A stretch of 64,000 nucleotides of DNA from an uncultured Candidatus Saccharibacteria bacterium (GCA_934725355.1 CAKVAO010000002.1:107283-171282); one strand, 5' to 3'. Shown: positions 45,550 to 54,996, numbered from the stretch's first letter. Notes: a model not told the origin generated them from the letters alone. A program made the numbers and translations.

Positions 45550-45936
45550 CTAAGTCTTACTTGCAGCCTTTGGCTGGCTACCACCTACGGCAATGCGCTT
45601 ACCACGCTTAGTACGTGCATTAGTGCGCGTACGCTGGCCATGTACTGGTAAGTTAGCCATGTGGCGCAAACCACGATACGACTTAATATCCTTCAAGCGC
45701 TTAATATTGCTACCTACGATTCGGCGCAAATCACCCTCGACGGTGTAGTTTGCATCGATAATATCGCGCAACTTGCGCTCTTCTGCTGGTTTCAGATCCT
45801 TTGTACGGGTCTCTGGCTTGACGCCAGCTGCCTTGACAATATCAGCAGCCAACTTTGGACCAATGCCATAAACATAGGTCAAAGCGACCACGATCTGCTT
45901 GTCGGCAGGAACCTCAACGTTTGCAAATCTCGCCAT
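45550..45936 (-). CDS. rpsM: 30S ribosomal protein S13 (uS13)
   Basis: The 128 residues show the helix-two-turn-helix LTYVYGIGPKLAADIVKAAG and the end LPVHGQRTRTNARTKRG. It binds tRNA and the central bridge to the 50S. It follows rpmJ by 8 nt. Confidence 0.97.
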   Translation of the reverse strand: MARFANVEVPADKQIVVALTYVYGIGPKLAADIVKAAGVKPETRTKDLKPAEERKLRDIIDANYTVEGDLRRIVGSNIKRLKDIKSYRGLRHMANLPVHGQRTRTNARTKRGKRIAVGGSQPKAASKT

Positions 45937-45944
45937 AACTCTCC

Positions 45945-46061
45945 TTAGCCCTGCCTCTGCTTATTACGAGGCTTGTTCTTGTTGATGACACGTAGACGTC
46001 CTTTGCGACGAACTAGCTTGTCCTCAGGACTGCGCTTTTTAACGCTAGCTGAGACTTTCAT
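45945..46061 (-). CDS. rpmJ: 50S ribosomal protein L36 (bL36), cysteine-free
   Basis: A 38-residue protein, MKVSASVKKRSPEDKLVRRK at the N-terminus and NKNKPRNKQRQG at the end, aligns throughout with bL36. All three Cys and the His of the zinc site are replaced, so it is the zinc-independent type. Its ATG overlaps the infA stop as ATGA. Confidence 0.93.
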   Translation of the reverse strand: MKVSASVKKRSPEDKLVRRKGRLRVINKNKPRNKQRQG

Positions 46062-46336
46062 CTGCGGCTATTCCCTTTCCGACCGCTTCCCTGCGGTACA
46101 TTTAAATTTTTTTCCTCACGTAGTCGAAAGCTGATTCTACCCTGCGTGAGATCATATGGGGTCATCTCAACTTCAACTTTATCGCCCTGTACCAAGCGAA
46201 TGTAATGCTTGCGCATCTTGCCTGAGACATGGGCAATAATAGTATGGCCATTTTGCAGTTCGACCCTAAACTTGGCACTCGGTAGCGCTTCCACTACCGT
46301 GCCGACCATTTTGATTACTTCCTTATCCACAGCCAT
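46058..46336 (-). CDS. infA: Translation initiation factor IF-1
   Basis: The 92 residues have the OB fold (GTVVEALPSAKFRVELQNGH ... SGKMRKHYIRLVQGDKVEVE ... GRISFR). The C-terminal tail of about 18 residues is longer than usual and basic. IF-1 blocks the A site during initiation. Confidence 0.95.
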   Translation of the reverse strand: MAVDKEVIKMVGTVVEALPSAKFRVELQNGHTIIAHVSGKMRKHYIRLVQGDKVEVEMTPYDLTQGRISFRLREEKNLNVPQGSGRKGNSRR

Positions 46337-46389
46337 AATAACTACAATCTAAAATTATATATTAAACGACAATAAAATGCAAGACTTAT

Positions 46390-47175
46390 TTATTTAACCA
46401 GCTCCGTATAAACCACTGTTCGCTTATCCATTGTGCGAACTCCACGGCTATCTCTAGCTTTCCAACTGCCGTCGCATGTAATCATGTTTAGGCCAGGTTG
46501 ATTAGTTGCGGGCTTCATTACTTTATCCATGTCTAAGTCGCTTAGCTTGACAGTCTCGTTTTTTACTACCATATAGGTAAACGTTTTGCCATTACCCATC
46601 TCAATCTTGATTTTATCGCCCTTTTTTAATTCGCCTAGCTTATCAAAAACACAGCCCTTGCCTTCGCAGCTATGGCCGTCAATGACTGCTGCGGAGCTAG
46701 TACTATTCGAGCCAGGTGCAGTATAGTTACTACACCGCGTTTTAGCAACGGGATTATTTAGGCAGTTGAACCAACCTGCATCATAGATATTGTTTGGAGC
46801 ACCCATTTGTTGTGATCCATCAGCGTTTGCACTACTTAGGCCAACTTCTTTGACGCGTGCATTAGATAGCCCTATCGAGTCAGCAGAAATGAAACGTGGC
46901 TTATCGTCTGCTACCTTGTATTCAGCTTTATCTTTATCGGTGACGGGAGTTTTGTCGATCTTGAGTGCTGCATTGCGCTCGTTCTCTGCCTGTTTTGAGC
47001 TTTCAGGTCTGTCATTTTGGTGAGTATTTGCCTTCTTGTATAGTCCATAACCTGCTATAGCTACTATCAAAACAACTATCGCTACTATGACAGCTTTTAG
47101 TATTTGGCGTCGCTGCGACGCCTTACGCATTCTCGCTCCACGATTACTACGTACGCGATTTGCTTTGTTCGACAT
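46390..47175 (-). CDS. Sortase (class E/F-like)
   Basis: The 261 residues have a basic N-terminus with one membrane anchor (about 27-46), a polar linker, and a sortase barrel. The catalytic set is visible: His168 in VIDGHSC, Cys234 in MITCDG and Arg252 in DKRTVVY. Additional Cys residues (CEGKGC, NCLNNPVAKTRC) could form disulphides. Sortases attach or polymerise surface proteins through a sorting motif; none of the window proteins shows a clear LPxTG. It sits between secY and infA, where adk and map usually lie. Confidence 0.87.
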   Translation of the reverse strand: MSNKANRVRSNRGARMRKASQRRQILKAVIVAIVVLIVAIAGYGLYKKANTHQNDRPESSKQAENERNAALKIDKTPVTDKDKAEYKVADDKPRFISADSIGLSNARVKEVGLSSANADGSQQMGAPNNIYDAGWFNCLNNPVAKTRCSNYTAPGSNSTSSAAVIDGHSCEGKGCVFDKLGELKKGDKIKIEMGNGKTFTYMVVKNETVKLSDLDMDKVMKPATNQPGLNMITCDGSWKARDSRGVRTMDKRTVVYTELVK

Positions 47176-47205
47176 CGATTACCCTCTCTAATAAAATATA
47201 TTATT

Positions 47206-48609
47206 TTACTTGTATTCGTCGTAGGTAACCATTAGCGCGCGCGAGTTAATCTGCCTTAGACAGTCTAGCGCACCGGTAACGATAATCAATAGACCAGTAC
47301 CACCTAGCGACAGCGTAGAGGCAACAGTACTCATGCCAGCACCAATTAGGATATATTCACCTATAAACGGCATTACAGAGATTATGCCTAGAGCTATTGA
47401 TCCGAATAGAGTAAGTCGGTTAACAACCTTCGACAAGTACTCTTCGGTTTGGCGACCTGGGCGTACGCCTGCAATAAATCCACCTTGATTTTGTAAATTC
47501 TCGGCAATCTCACGACTGTTAAAGACAATTGAAGTGTAGAAATAGGTAAACAATATCACTAGCAAGAAGTATGTGACTGGGTAAATCATTGCCTCCCATC
47601 CGGTTAGCACGGATGACGAGTTACGCTGGAACCATAGTATTAAGTTTTGGCCAATATCCTTGTGCCAGTCGCTGGCAACCATCAGCTGACCTACGAAAGC
47701 TGGCAGTGCTAGAAATGCCACCGCAAAAATAACCGGAATTACACCTGCAGTAATCAGCTTTATTGGTAGAATTGATGTAACACCACCATATTGGCTGTTG
47801 CCATGCACACGCTTGGCGTAGTTGATTGTTAGAATACGCTGACCCTCATTAATCTTAACTAGTAGATAAAGTATTATTACCATCGCAACCACAACGCCCA
47901 TTGCAATCCACGTTGCAGTGTTGTTTAACCAACCAATCTGGAACCAATTGAACACATGGAATGGATCACTCTTTACATTAGTCATTGCAGCCCACATATT
48001 CATGAAGGTTTGCGGAATCTGCGAAAGAATACCAACAACGATCAGTAGCGTAATACCGTTACCCAATCCCTTTTCAGTCATGATCTCACCAATCCACATT
48101 AGCATCATTGCACCTGCGGTCATTGCCGTGACAGACATAACCCATTGTGTCATGCTCATGTCGGCAATAGTACTACTGGAAGCTAGTACACTTTGACGTA
48201 GGATAAAGATATAAGCAACAGACTGCACAATCGCAAGAGGGAAAGCGATAATGCGTGTCCACTGATTAATCTTACGGCGTCCCGATTCACCGTCTTTATT
48301 CATCTCTTCGAGGCGCGGAATTGCTTTAGTTAACATCTGAGTAATGACAGACGCCGTGATATATGGACTTAGTCCAACTAGCATAATAGAAAAGCTAACT
48401 AGCGCACCACCACTAAGTAGGTTAAGAAATCCACCAAATGAGTTAGATTGAATAGCTTGTTGGATCACATCTTTTAACTGTGTTGGCTCGGCCAGCGGCA
48501 CTGGTACGTGCGCCAAAAAGCGATAAACCGCGATAAGCCCAAGTACAGCCAACACGCGCATTAACATGTCGCGACTCTTAAATGATCTAAATATGGTTTT
48601 CCAGTTCAA
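47206..48609 (-). CDS. secY: Preprotein translocase subunit SecY
   Basis: The 467 residues have ten membrane helices with the SecY landmarks LSGGALVSFSIMLVGLSPYI, the plug region, and PGRQTEEYLSKVVNRLT. SecY forms the protein channel with SecE (3071). The start is a TTG with GAGGGG 6 nt upstream. It opens the operon and is separated from rplO, its usual neighbour, by 6.4 kb. Confidence 0.96.
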   Translation of the reverse strand: MNWKTIFRSFKSRDMLMRVLAVLGLIAVYRFLAHVPVPLAEPTQLKDVIQQAIQSNSFGGFLNLLSGGALVSFSIMLVGLSPYITASVITQMLTKAIPRLEEMNKDGESGRRKINQWTRIIAFPLAIVQSVAYIFILRQSVLASSSTIADMSMTQWVMSVTAMTAGAMMLMWIGEIMTEKGLGNGITLLIVVGILSQIPQTFMNMWAAMTNVKSDPFHVFNWFQIGWLNNTATWIAMGVVVAMVIILYLLVKINEGQRILTINYAKRVHGNSQYGGVTSILPIKLITAGVIPVIFAVAFLALPAFVGQLMVASDWHKDIGQNLILWFQRNSSSVLTGWEAMIYPVTYFLLVILFTYFYTSIVFNSREIAENLQNQGGFIAGVRPGRQTEEYLSKVVNRLTLFGSIALGIISVMPFIGEYILIGAGMSTVASTLSLGGTGLLIIVTGALDCLRQINSRALMVTYDEYK

Positions 48610-48740
48610 AACTTTCCCCTCTTCAAATTATCTCTAATAGTTTAACTAATTATAGCAATCTGGTCAATAATTAGAACTATATTAGCATAAAACCTTAGCT
48701 AGTCTTAAGCCTACACGTTGATTGTTATATAATACTAATT

Positions 48741-50189
48741 ATGACAGAAATTCGTACTCGATTTGCGCCTAGTCCGACTGGTTATATTCATGTCGGCAAT
48801 GTGCGCTCCGCATTATATCCATACTTTATTGCACGTCAAAACAAAGGCGAATTTGTTCTACGTATCGAAGACACTGACCAGAATCGCTTCGTTGACGGCG
48901 CAGAAGACTTAATTATCGATGTCCTAAAATGGCTGAACATTGATTGGGATGAAGGTCCAACTGGTGATGGTACCGAGAAAGGCAACTATGGACCTTATCA
49001 TCAAACTAAGCGTCGCGCTAGCTACCACGAGTGGGCGCAAAAGTTAGTAGACACCGGCTATGCTTATGCGGATCCACGTAGTCACGGCGAGATTGAGGAT
49101 CTGAAGAAAGCAGCCGAGCAGAACCATCAAACATTCCTATATCGCAACAATCGTCCGAACGAGTATGTCGAATGGGATGGTACACAGCCCCTACGCTTCA
49201 AGGTCAAGGAACCTAAGCGCTACAGCTGGCACGACGAAGTTATGGGCGACCTATCTGCCGGTGAAGATGCGGTTGATGACTTTATTATCATGAAGTCTGA
49301 CGGCTTGCCGACATATAACTTCGCACATATTGTTGATGATGCTCTAATGCATATTACACATGTTATTCGTGGCCAAGAATATATCAGTTCTATGCCTAAA
49401 TATTTGGCTCTTTATGAAGCCTTGGGGCTAGAGCGCCCAACCTTCGCTCACTTGCCACACATCTTAGCTCCTCAGGGCAATAAGAAATTGGGCAAACGCG
49501 ACGGCGCAAAATCTGTTAGCGAATATCGCGATGAAGGCTATTTGCCAGAGGCCATGCTAAACTTCCTTGCCTGCCTGGGCTGGAATGATGGTACCGAGCA
49601 AGAGCTATTTACCAAGAAAGAACTAATCGAAAAGTTTAGTTTTGCCCACGTGCAGAAATCTGGCGCACGCTTTGACGAAAAGCGTTTGCAGTGGATGAAT
49701 GCTCAGTGGATCAAGCGGTTAACTACCGACGAACTACTGAATCGCGTCGATAAGTTCTGGGGTGAACATGGCAAAATGGTAGATGACGCAAGGAAGAAGG
49801 CTGTTCTAGCTGTTGTTCAAGACCGTATGAAGATATTGAATGACCTACCATCGCTATCCGAGTACTTCTTCAATCGACCAACACCTGATTGGGACATGGT
49901 GCATGGCAATAAACAGCTAAAAAAGCATGATGACGCAGAATTGGTTGAGTTACTGCAGAAAGCTATTGCTAAGCTAAACGACGCCGACTTTACATCCGAG
50001 GAAGATTTACAGGCTAGATTAAATGAATTGCTAGTAGAAACCGAGCAAAAGCCAATGATCCTATTCAGTATCATTCGCTTCGCCCTTACTTGGGCTCCGT
50101 TCAGTCCTGGACTACCTGAAACTATGCGCCTATTGGGTCGTGATGAGACTCTAGTGCGTCTAAATCAGGCTGTTGAAGCATCGAAATAG
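48741..50189 (+). CDS. gltX: Glutamyl-tRNA synthetase
   Basis: The 482 residues have the HIGH-type FAPSPTGYIHVGNVRSAL and a KMSKS loop in the variant form NKKLGKRDG. It charges tRNA-Glu, whose gene lies at 52165. No GlnRS or GatCAB gene is in the window, so whether it also misacylates tRNA-Gln cannot be told. TATAAT ends 7 nt before the ATG, another leaderless start. Confidence 0.96.
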   Translation: MTEIRTRFAPSPTGYIHVGNVRSALYPYFIARQNKGEFVLRIEDTDQNRFVDGAEDLIIDVLKWLNIDWDEGPTGDGTEKGNYGPYHQTKRRASYHEWAQKLVDTGYAYADPRSHGEIEDLKKAAEQNHQTFLYRNNRPNEYVEWDGTQPLRFKVKEPKRYSWHDEVMGDLSAGEDAVDDFIIMKSDGLPTYNFAHIVDDALMHITHVIRGQEYISSMPKYLALYEALGLERPTFAHLPHILAPQGNKKLGKRDGAKSVSEYRDEGYLPEAMLNFLACLGWNDGTEQELFTKKELIEKFSFAHVQKSGARFDEKRLQWMNAQWIKRLTTDELLNRVDKFWGEHGKMVDDARKKAVLAVVQDRMKILNDLPSLSEYFFNRPTPDWDMVHGNKQLKKHDDAELVELLQKAIAKLNDADFTSEEDLQARLNELLVETEQKPMILFSIIRFALTWAPFSPGLPETMRLLGRDETLVRLNQAVEASK

Positions 50190-50229
50190 CTTGTGCTAAA
50201 ATATTTGTATCTTAACGAAAAACTGAGGT

Positions 50230-51756
50230 ATGGGAGGGCTAGTGTCAAACAAAGTTAAGCTCGTTAAAATTGGCGATTTATCCAAGCATGTAGCAATTGC
50301 TGGCGTACTAACAATCGTAGCAACGCAGGTGCTAGCGTGCATATTTTGTCTATTTGCTAAGAGTGCTTTTGGCGTCGATAATCCTATCGTACTGCTAGCT
50401 ATATTGATTATTACGGAAAGCTTGGGTGGCGTAGCGCTAATTCTATTAGCATTACATCCAACCACTGTTCTATCCGGCGCGCTTGTTCAGGTTAGCGGCG
50501 AGTATTCAACGAAAACTCCGCCAAATATAAATGACTTACACGGTATAGACAAGAATGAACTAGCTCTATGTTTAAAGTTAATATACCAGCAAACCAACAG
50601 CAAGCCGGATGATGCAACTGCTAAGAATAGCGCTGCCACAAATATCCTTCAGCAGCTACCAGTCGGCATAATTACATTGAACGATGCGTTTAATATTGTC
50701 TATGCAAATGATTTAGCGCCAGTATACAGTGCTGAAGGCCATCGCTTTATAAAGCTAGATTTCAGCACTGATGCTCTGTCTCTCGAAAAATGGCTAATTA
50801 ATGCAAAGCAGAATACCCTACATGCTTATCATGTTTGGACTAGAATACAAGATGCGCCTGCTGGCAGTACCGAGAATCGACACATCTACGATGTTGTAGC
50901 TAGCTATCGGCGCGACGCTCATAGCGGTGATGACATCGCAATAATTACCATCGATCGCACAGATGATTACGTCGATAGTGAAGACAACATGGACTTTATT
51001 ACGCTTGCGGCACACGAGCTTCGTGGACCAATCACTACTATACGAGGCTATCTCGATATTCTAGAGGAACAGACCGAGCCAACTGCAACGGCCGAGCAAA
51101 AAATGCTAATGGATCGGTTGAATGTATCTGCGCGTCGCTTAGCATCGTATGTTAATAACATTCTAAATACTAGCCGCTACGACCGTAGACATCTTAAATT
51201 AAAGCTAGCCGAGACCAATGTAGCCGATATTGTAAACTATATCCGCGAAGACATGGAACTACGCGCAACGACCGTTAACCGCTCGATTGACTGGCAGATT
51301 CCAGCAAACCTACCTACCGTTGCTGCCGATCGGAGCAGTATCAGCGAGGTTCTAAGCAATCTAGTTGATAACGCCATTAAATATAGTCGCGATGGCGGCA
51401 AGGTATTGGTAACGGCTGCTGTTAGTGGCTGCTTTGTCGAAATTAGCGTAGTTGACCACGGTATTGGTGTGCCGCAATCTGTTGCTGAGCATCTATTCAG
51501 CAAATTCTATCGCAGTCACCGTTCTAGTGGATCGACTAGCGGATCGGGATTAGGCCTTTATATATCACGCGCTATTGTCGAAAGTCATGGTGGTCAAATC
51601 AGTTTTCAATCGACTGAAGGTAAAGGTAGTACCTTTGCGTTCACCCTACCAATTTACAGCTACGTGCGCTCGCAGTTAGAAAGCAATCAGAACTCGAATG
51701 CTAGTCTAGTTTCTCAAAATAATGTGATTAGTAACCACGGAAGGATGGTGGAATGA
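50230..51756 (+). CDS. Membrane sensor histidine kinase
   Basis: The 508 residues have two N-terminal helices (about 17-40 and 50-77), a PAS-like region (about 135-245), then HisKA with LAAHELRGPITT, N-box NLVDNAIKYS, G1 DHGIGVP and G2 GSGLGLYIS. The ATG at 50230 follows TGAGGT closely; a GTG at 50242 with GGAGG 4 nt upstream is at least as likely. The stop overlaps the next gene (ATGA), making a kinase-regulator pair. Confidence 0.92.
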   Translation: MGGLVSNKVKLVKIGDLSKHVAIAGVLTIVATQVLACIFCLFAKSAFGVDNPIVLLAILIITESLGGVALILLALHPTTVLSGALVQVSGEYSTKTPPNINDLHGIDKNELALCLKLIYQQTNSKPDDATAKNSAATNILQQLPVGIITLNDAFNIVYANDLAPVYSAEGHRFIKLDFSTDALSLEKWLINAKQNTLHAYHVWTRIQDAPAGSTENRHIYDVVASYRRDAHSGDDIAIITIDRTDDYVDSEDNMDFITLAAHELRGPITTIRGYLDILEEQTEPTATAEQKMLMDRLNVSARRLASYVNNILNTSRYDRRHLKLKLAETNVADIVNYIREDMELRATTVNRSIDWQIPANLPTVAADRSSISEVLSNLVDNAIKYSRDGGKVLVTAAVSGCFVEISVVDHGIGVPQSVAEHLFSKFYRSHRSSGSTSGSGLGLYISRAIVESHGGQISFQSTEGKGSTFAFTLPIYSYVRSQLESNQNSNASLVSQNNVISNHGRMVE

Positions 51757-52148
51757 ACGTAGCACGGAGTGGAACAAATAAGCGAATACTGATTGTCGAT
51801 GATGATACTCTAACTAGCGACATGTATAAGTATGCTCTTAGCCATGTTGGATATACAGTAGATATTGTTACAGGTGGACACGAAGGTCAGCTAGAGCTCA
51901 ATAGCGGCAAATATGATTTAGTGCTATTGGACTTGATGCTACCCGACCTTAATGGAAGTAAAATCTTAGCTAAATGGCGGCAAGCAAACCCACTCCACAC
52001 TCGCCCTAGCATAATTGTATTAACCAATTACGATCAAGAAGAGTCTAGCCGAAAGCTCCTAGAAAAAGCAGCCGATGCTTATGTAGTAAAAGCTAGTACG
52101 ACGCCACGAAAGTTATTAAAACTTATTGCATCGATTCTAGATAAATGA
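51753..52148 (+). CDS. Single-domain response regulator
   Basis: The 131 residues are one REC domain: acidic cluster IVDDD, the phosphoacceptor Asp in LVLLDLMLPD, the Thr in VLTNYD and the Lys in VVKAS. No output domain follows, so it probably works by protein contact or phosphate relay. It is coupled to the kinase at 50230. Confidence 0.93.
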   Translation: MNVARSGTNKRILIVDDDTLTSDMYKYALSHVGYTVDIVTGGHEGQLELNSGKYDLVLLDLMLPDLNGSKILAKWRQANPLHTRPSIIVLTNYDQEESSRKLLEKAADAYVVKASTTPRKLLKLIASILDK

Positions 52149-52164
52149 TAATATATTAATACGT

Positions 52165-52239
52165 GGCCTCATCGTCTAGCGGCTAGGACACTGGGTTCTC
52201 ATCCCAACAACTGGGGTTCGATTCCCCATGAGGTCACCA
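52165..52239 (+). tRNA. trnE: tRNA-Glu (CTC)
   Basis: Acceptor GGCCTCA/TGAGGTC, loop TTCTCAT with anticodon CTC, T loop TTCGATT and encoded CCA. The outer anticodon-stem pair is C-A. The gene lies 16 nt after the response regulator gene and is probably cotranscribed with it. Confidence 0.93.
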
Positions 52240-52261
52240 TAAAAATTATTAAGAATTAGCG

Positions 52262-53491
52262 GTGGGAAGTTTATTTAGTTTTTTGCATACAAAGAATCCC
52301 CAAGGGGATTCTTCTTCATCATTAGAAACTACGATGGCCGAAAAGTCTAAATTGGTCATTAATAACACCTCTGATGGTATTGCGATTATTGATAGCAAAG
52401 GCATTATACAATTGTTCAATCCTGCTGGTGAAGCTATGCTGGGGTGGAAGGCGGATAATGCTGTATCTCTAGACTTTCGCTCGGTATTTAAACTCGTCAA
52501 CAATGCCGGCCATGATATTGCAGATAGCGAGAATCCTATCCTAAGGACGCTACAGACTAACCAGCCGCAAGCTAGCCGTTCACTATTTTTAGAAACCGCC
52601 TCACACCAGAGGATGGCCGCTTCAATTAAAGTATCCCCTATCATCGCAGACAACGGCAGTTCAGACGGCGTTGTGCTAGTCTTTCGTGACATCACCAAGG
52701 AAACAGCCGAGCAGCATGCGCAGACGGATTTTATTTCAACCGCAAGCCATGAGATGCGTACGCCAGTCGCAATTATTGAGGGATATCTAGGTATGATATT
52801 GAATCCTGAGACTGCTACTATTGACACACGTGCGCGTAGTTACGCTGAAAAGGCGCATAACTCAGTCAAGCGCTTAGGTAGCCTATTCCAAGACTTACTG
52901 GACGTAACCAAAGCCGATGACCACCGCATGGAGAATGTTCCAGTTTTGATCGATGCAGTTGCAGCTGTTAAACAGTTGGTAAGTGATTTTCAAACCAAAG
53001 CCAAAGAAAAAGGTCTGTATCTCGTTTACTCTGATCCGACTGGACAATCAGCAGAAAATACCCAGGCTGTAGTAACGCCGCCTTCGGTAATATATGTCGA
53101 CTACGATCAGCTAGAAGAAGTCTTAAGCAACATTATTGACAATGCGATCAAGTACACAAAAACAGGTGGCATAAAAGTTAGCGTCGCTAATATCGACAAA
53201 CGAGTTCATATAGAGGTAGCTGATACAGGAATTGGCATTCCTGCCGAAGACATCCCTCACCTATTCCAGAAGTTCTATCGCATTGATAACAGCCAGACGC
53301 GTGAGATCGGTGGTACCGGCTTAGGTCTGTATTTAATAAAGAAGTTAACCGAAAACATGGGTGGTACCGTTGGTGTCAGCAGCGACTATGGCAAAGGATC
53401 TCGTTTCTGGGTTGAGTTTGTTGCGCTTAATCACGAAGAGATGGTTCGTTGCGCTCAAGAAATGAAGCGCCGTCAGGCTAATACACATTAG
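52262..53491 (+). CDS. Cytoplasmic PAS histidine kinase
   Basis: The 409 residues lack membrane helices. They have a PAS domain (about 32-150), HisKA with STASHEMRTPVAI, N-box NIIDNAIKYT, G1 DTGIGIP and G2 GTGLGLYL. The GTG at 52262 has no SD, and a 22-nt dyad (52292-52313) lies in the first codons; an ATG at 52334 (MAEKSKLVIN) is an alternative. Its partner is probably the regulator at 53562. Confidence 0.9.
   Translation: MGSLFSFLHTKNPQGDSSSSLETTMAEKSKLVINNTSDGIAIIDSKGIIQLFNPAGEAMLGWKADNAVSLDFRSVFKLVNNAGHDIADSENPILRTLQTNQPQASRSLFLETASHQRMAASIKVSPIIADNGSSDGVVLVFRDITKETAEQHAQTDFISTASHEMRTPVAIIEGYLGMILNPETATIDTRARSYAEKAHNSVKRLGSLFQDLLDVTKADDHRMENVPVLIDAVAAVKQLVSDFQTKAKEKGLYLVYSDPTGQSAENTQAVVTPPSVIYVDYDQLEEVLSNIIDNAIKYTKTGGIKVSVANIDKRVHIEVADTGIGIPAEDIPHLFQKFYRIDNSQTREIGGTGLGLYLIKKLTENMGGTVGVSSDYGKGSRFWVEFVALNHEEMVRCAQEMKRRQANTH
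52292..52313. repeat. 22-nt inverted repeat after tRNA-Glu
   Basis: AAGAATCCCC and its complement flank an AA centre. It is either the terminator of the tRNA-Glu transcript, with the kinase starting at 52334, or a structured part of the kinase coding region. A T run is missing. Confidence 0.6.
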
Positions 53492-53561
53492 CCTGTATTA
53501 TTGCACCAGCTAAGCATATACGTTATAATTTACTCAGGAGAATAAGTATAAAGGGGCTATT

Positions 53562-54743
53562 GTGACAAAAATATTATTAGTAGAAGACGATAAAAGTCTG
53601 CGCGAAATCTACGGCGTACGCTTGATTGCTGAAGGATATAGTGTAGTCTCAGCTGAAGACGGCGAAAAGGCACTGGCAGTAGCAATTGGTGAAAGGCCAG
53701 ATCTTATCATTTCTGATGTAATGATGCCAAAGATTAGTGGCTTCGAAATGCTGGATTTACTAAGAGGCAATGAGTCAACTAAGAACGTTCGAGTTATCAT
53801 GTTAACCGCCCTTAGCAGCGAGCAACAGCGTGAACGCGGTGAACGTCTAGGCGCAGATCGCTATCTAGTAAAGTCTCAGGTTGGCATTGAAGATATTGTA
53901 CGCACCGTGCATGAAGTATTGAATGATCAACAAGGTGTTCGCACACTGTCACAGATCGAAGAATCCGCACGTGCTGCTACTGCAGCGCAGAAAAACGCCA
54001 CTAGTGCCACTCAAGCGCATAATCAAGCAGGCTATGCGGCACCGCAGACTGCAAATGCTGTACCAAATTCTGCGGTTATTGTTAGCCAAGGGGGCTACCC
54101 CATGCCAGCAGCTGGACAATCAGCCTATAACCCACTTGCTGCTACCGCACCTGCCAGCGCAGCAGGCCAGCCCGCTCCTGAAATGCCTGCACAACCTATG
54201 CATATACCAACTTATTCTAGTATGCCATCAGCTCAAATGGCGAGCTATAACGCAGCTATGCAGGCCGCTGTTGCTGCAGCCGAGAAGCTAAACGCCTTTT
54301 CTAATCCTAATGCTGTAAATCTTAATAATCAGCCCCAGATTGCTACTGACGGAGCTAATACTAATCGTGCAGCGCAGTCGCCCACCAACATTGAAGCGCA
54401 ATCTATCTCATCAGGATCTAGCACTTTTCAACTGCCACAGATTCCGACGCCACCGATTAGTCAGCCTGCAGTTACTACTCAACAGGTAAATACACCAGCG
54501 TTGGCTCAGAATTCACCTAGTCCAAACCCGGCTTCGCCGTTTATGCAAGCGCCTACTGATAACAATGCAAATACTGATAATCGAGCTATTTCGAACTATC
54601 AGCCTAATGTACCGCTTGGTGAGCGTGTGATACAACCGCCAGTCAGCAATAGCGAGCTCAGCAGTCCTAAGATTGATATTAATAGCTTACTCAGCGACGC
54701 TAGTACGCCGTCAAACAACACTCCACTGTTCCCTGCAGGATAG
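53562..54743 (+). CDS. Response regulator with long disordered Pro/Gln/Ala tail
   Basis: Residues 1-122 are a REC domain (VEDDKSLREI, phospho-Asp in LIISDVMMPK, MLTALSS, LVKSQVG). Residues 123-393 are low complexity, rich in Ala, Gln, Pro, Asn and Ser, with no recognisable DNA-binding domain. Such a tail suggests a scaffold or surface-interaction output rather than transcription control; that is inference. It starts with GTG, 8 nt after AAGGGG. Confidence 0.9.
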   Translation: MTKILLVEDDKSLREIYGVRLIAEGYSVVSAEDGEKALAVAIGERPDLIISDVMMPKISGFEMLDLLRGNESTKNVRVIMLTALSSEQQRERGERLGADRYLVKSQVGIEDIVRTVHEVLNDQQGVRTLSQIEESARAATAAQKNATSATQAHNQAGYAAPQTANAVPNSAVIVSQGGYPMPAAGQSAYNPLAATAPASAAGQPAPEMPAQPMHIPTYSSMPSAQMASYNAAMQAAVAAAEKLNAFSNPNAVNLNNQPQIATDGANTNRAAQSPTNIEAQSISSGSSTFQLPQIPTPPISQPAVTTQQVNTPALAQNSPSPNPASPFMQAPTDNNANTDNRAISNYQPNVPLGERVIQPPVSNSELSSPKIDINSLLSDASTPSNNTPLFPAG

Positions 54744-54777
54744 AATAGATTGTAATATGATATAGCATAATTAGCCT

Positions 54778-54807
54778 AAAACTACTTCTCGTAGTGAGAG
54801 GTAGTTT
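54778..54807 (+). terminator. Terminator of the two-component module
   Basis: A 12-bp stem with one G-T pair and a 5-nt loop, followed by TT after the T-rich arm. The region 54808-54927 is AT-rich with no gene. Confidence 0.85.
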
Positions 54808-54927
54808 TTATTTAACTTTTTACCAGCACATATACTAATAATCAATAAACCCCTAAATACAAATTTAGTAAAATAACTAATATTAATAACAACCTAAAAC
54901 AGTCTATGTAAATCCTAAGACACTTAA

Positions 54928-54948
54928 AACCACCCGTGCAGGGTGGTT
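54928..54948 (-). terminator. Hairpin downstream of rplO (outer)
   Basis: The stem AACCACCC/GGGTGGTT has a 5-nt loop, followed on minus by TTAAG after the TT. It could serve as a second terminator for the ribosomal operon. Confidence 0.6.
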
Positions 54949-54996
54949 CAGAGCGGTCAGTAATGTTCTTATTGTTGTATCTAAAGCGCTACATAC

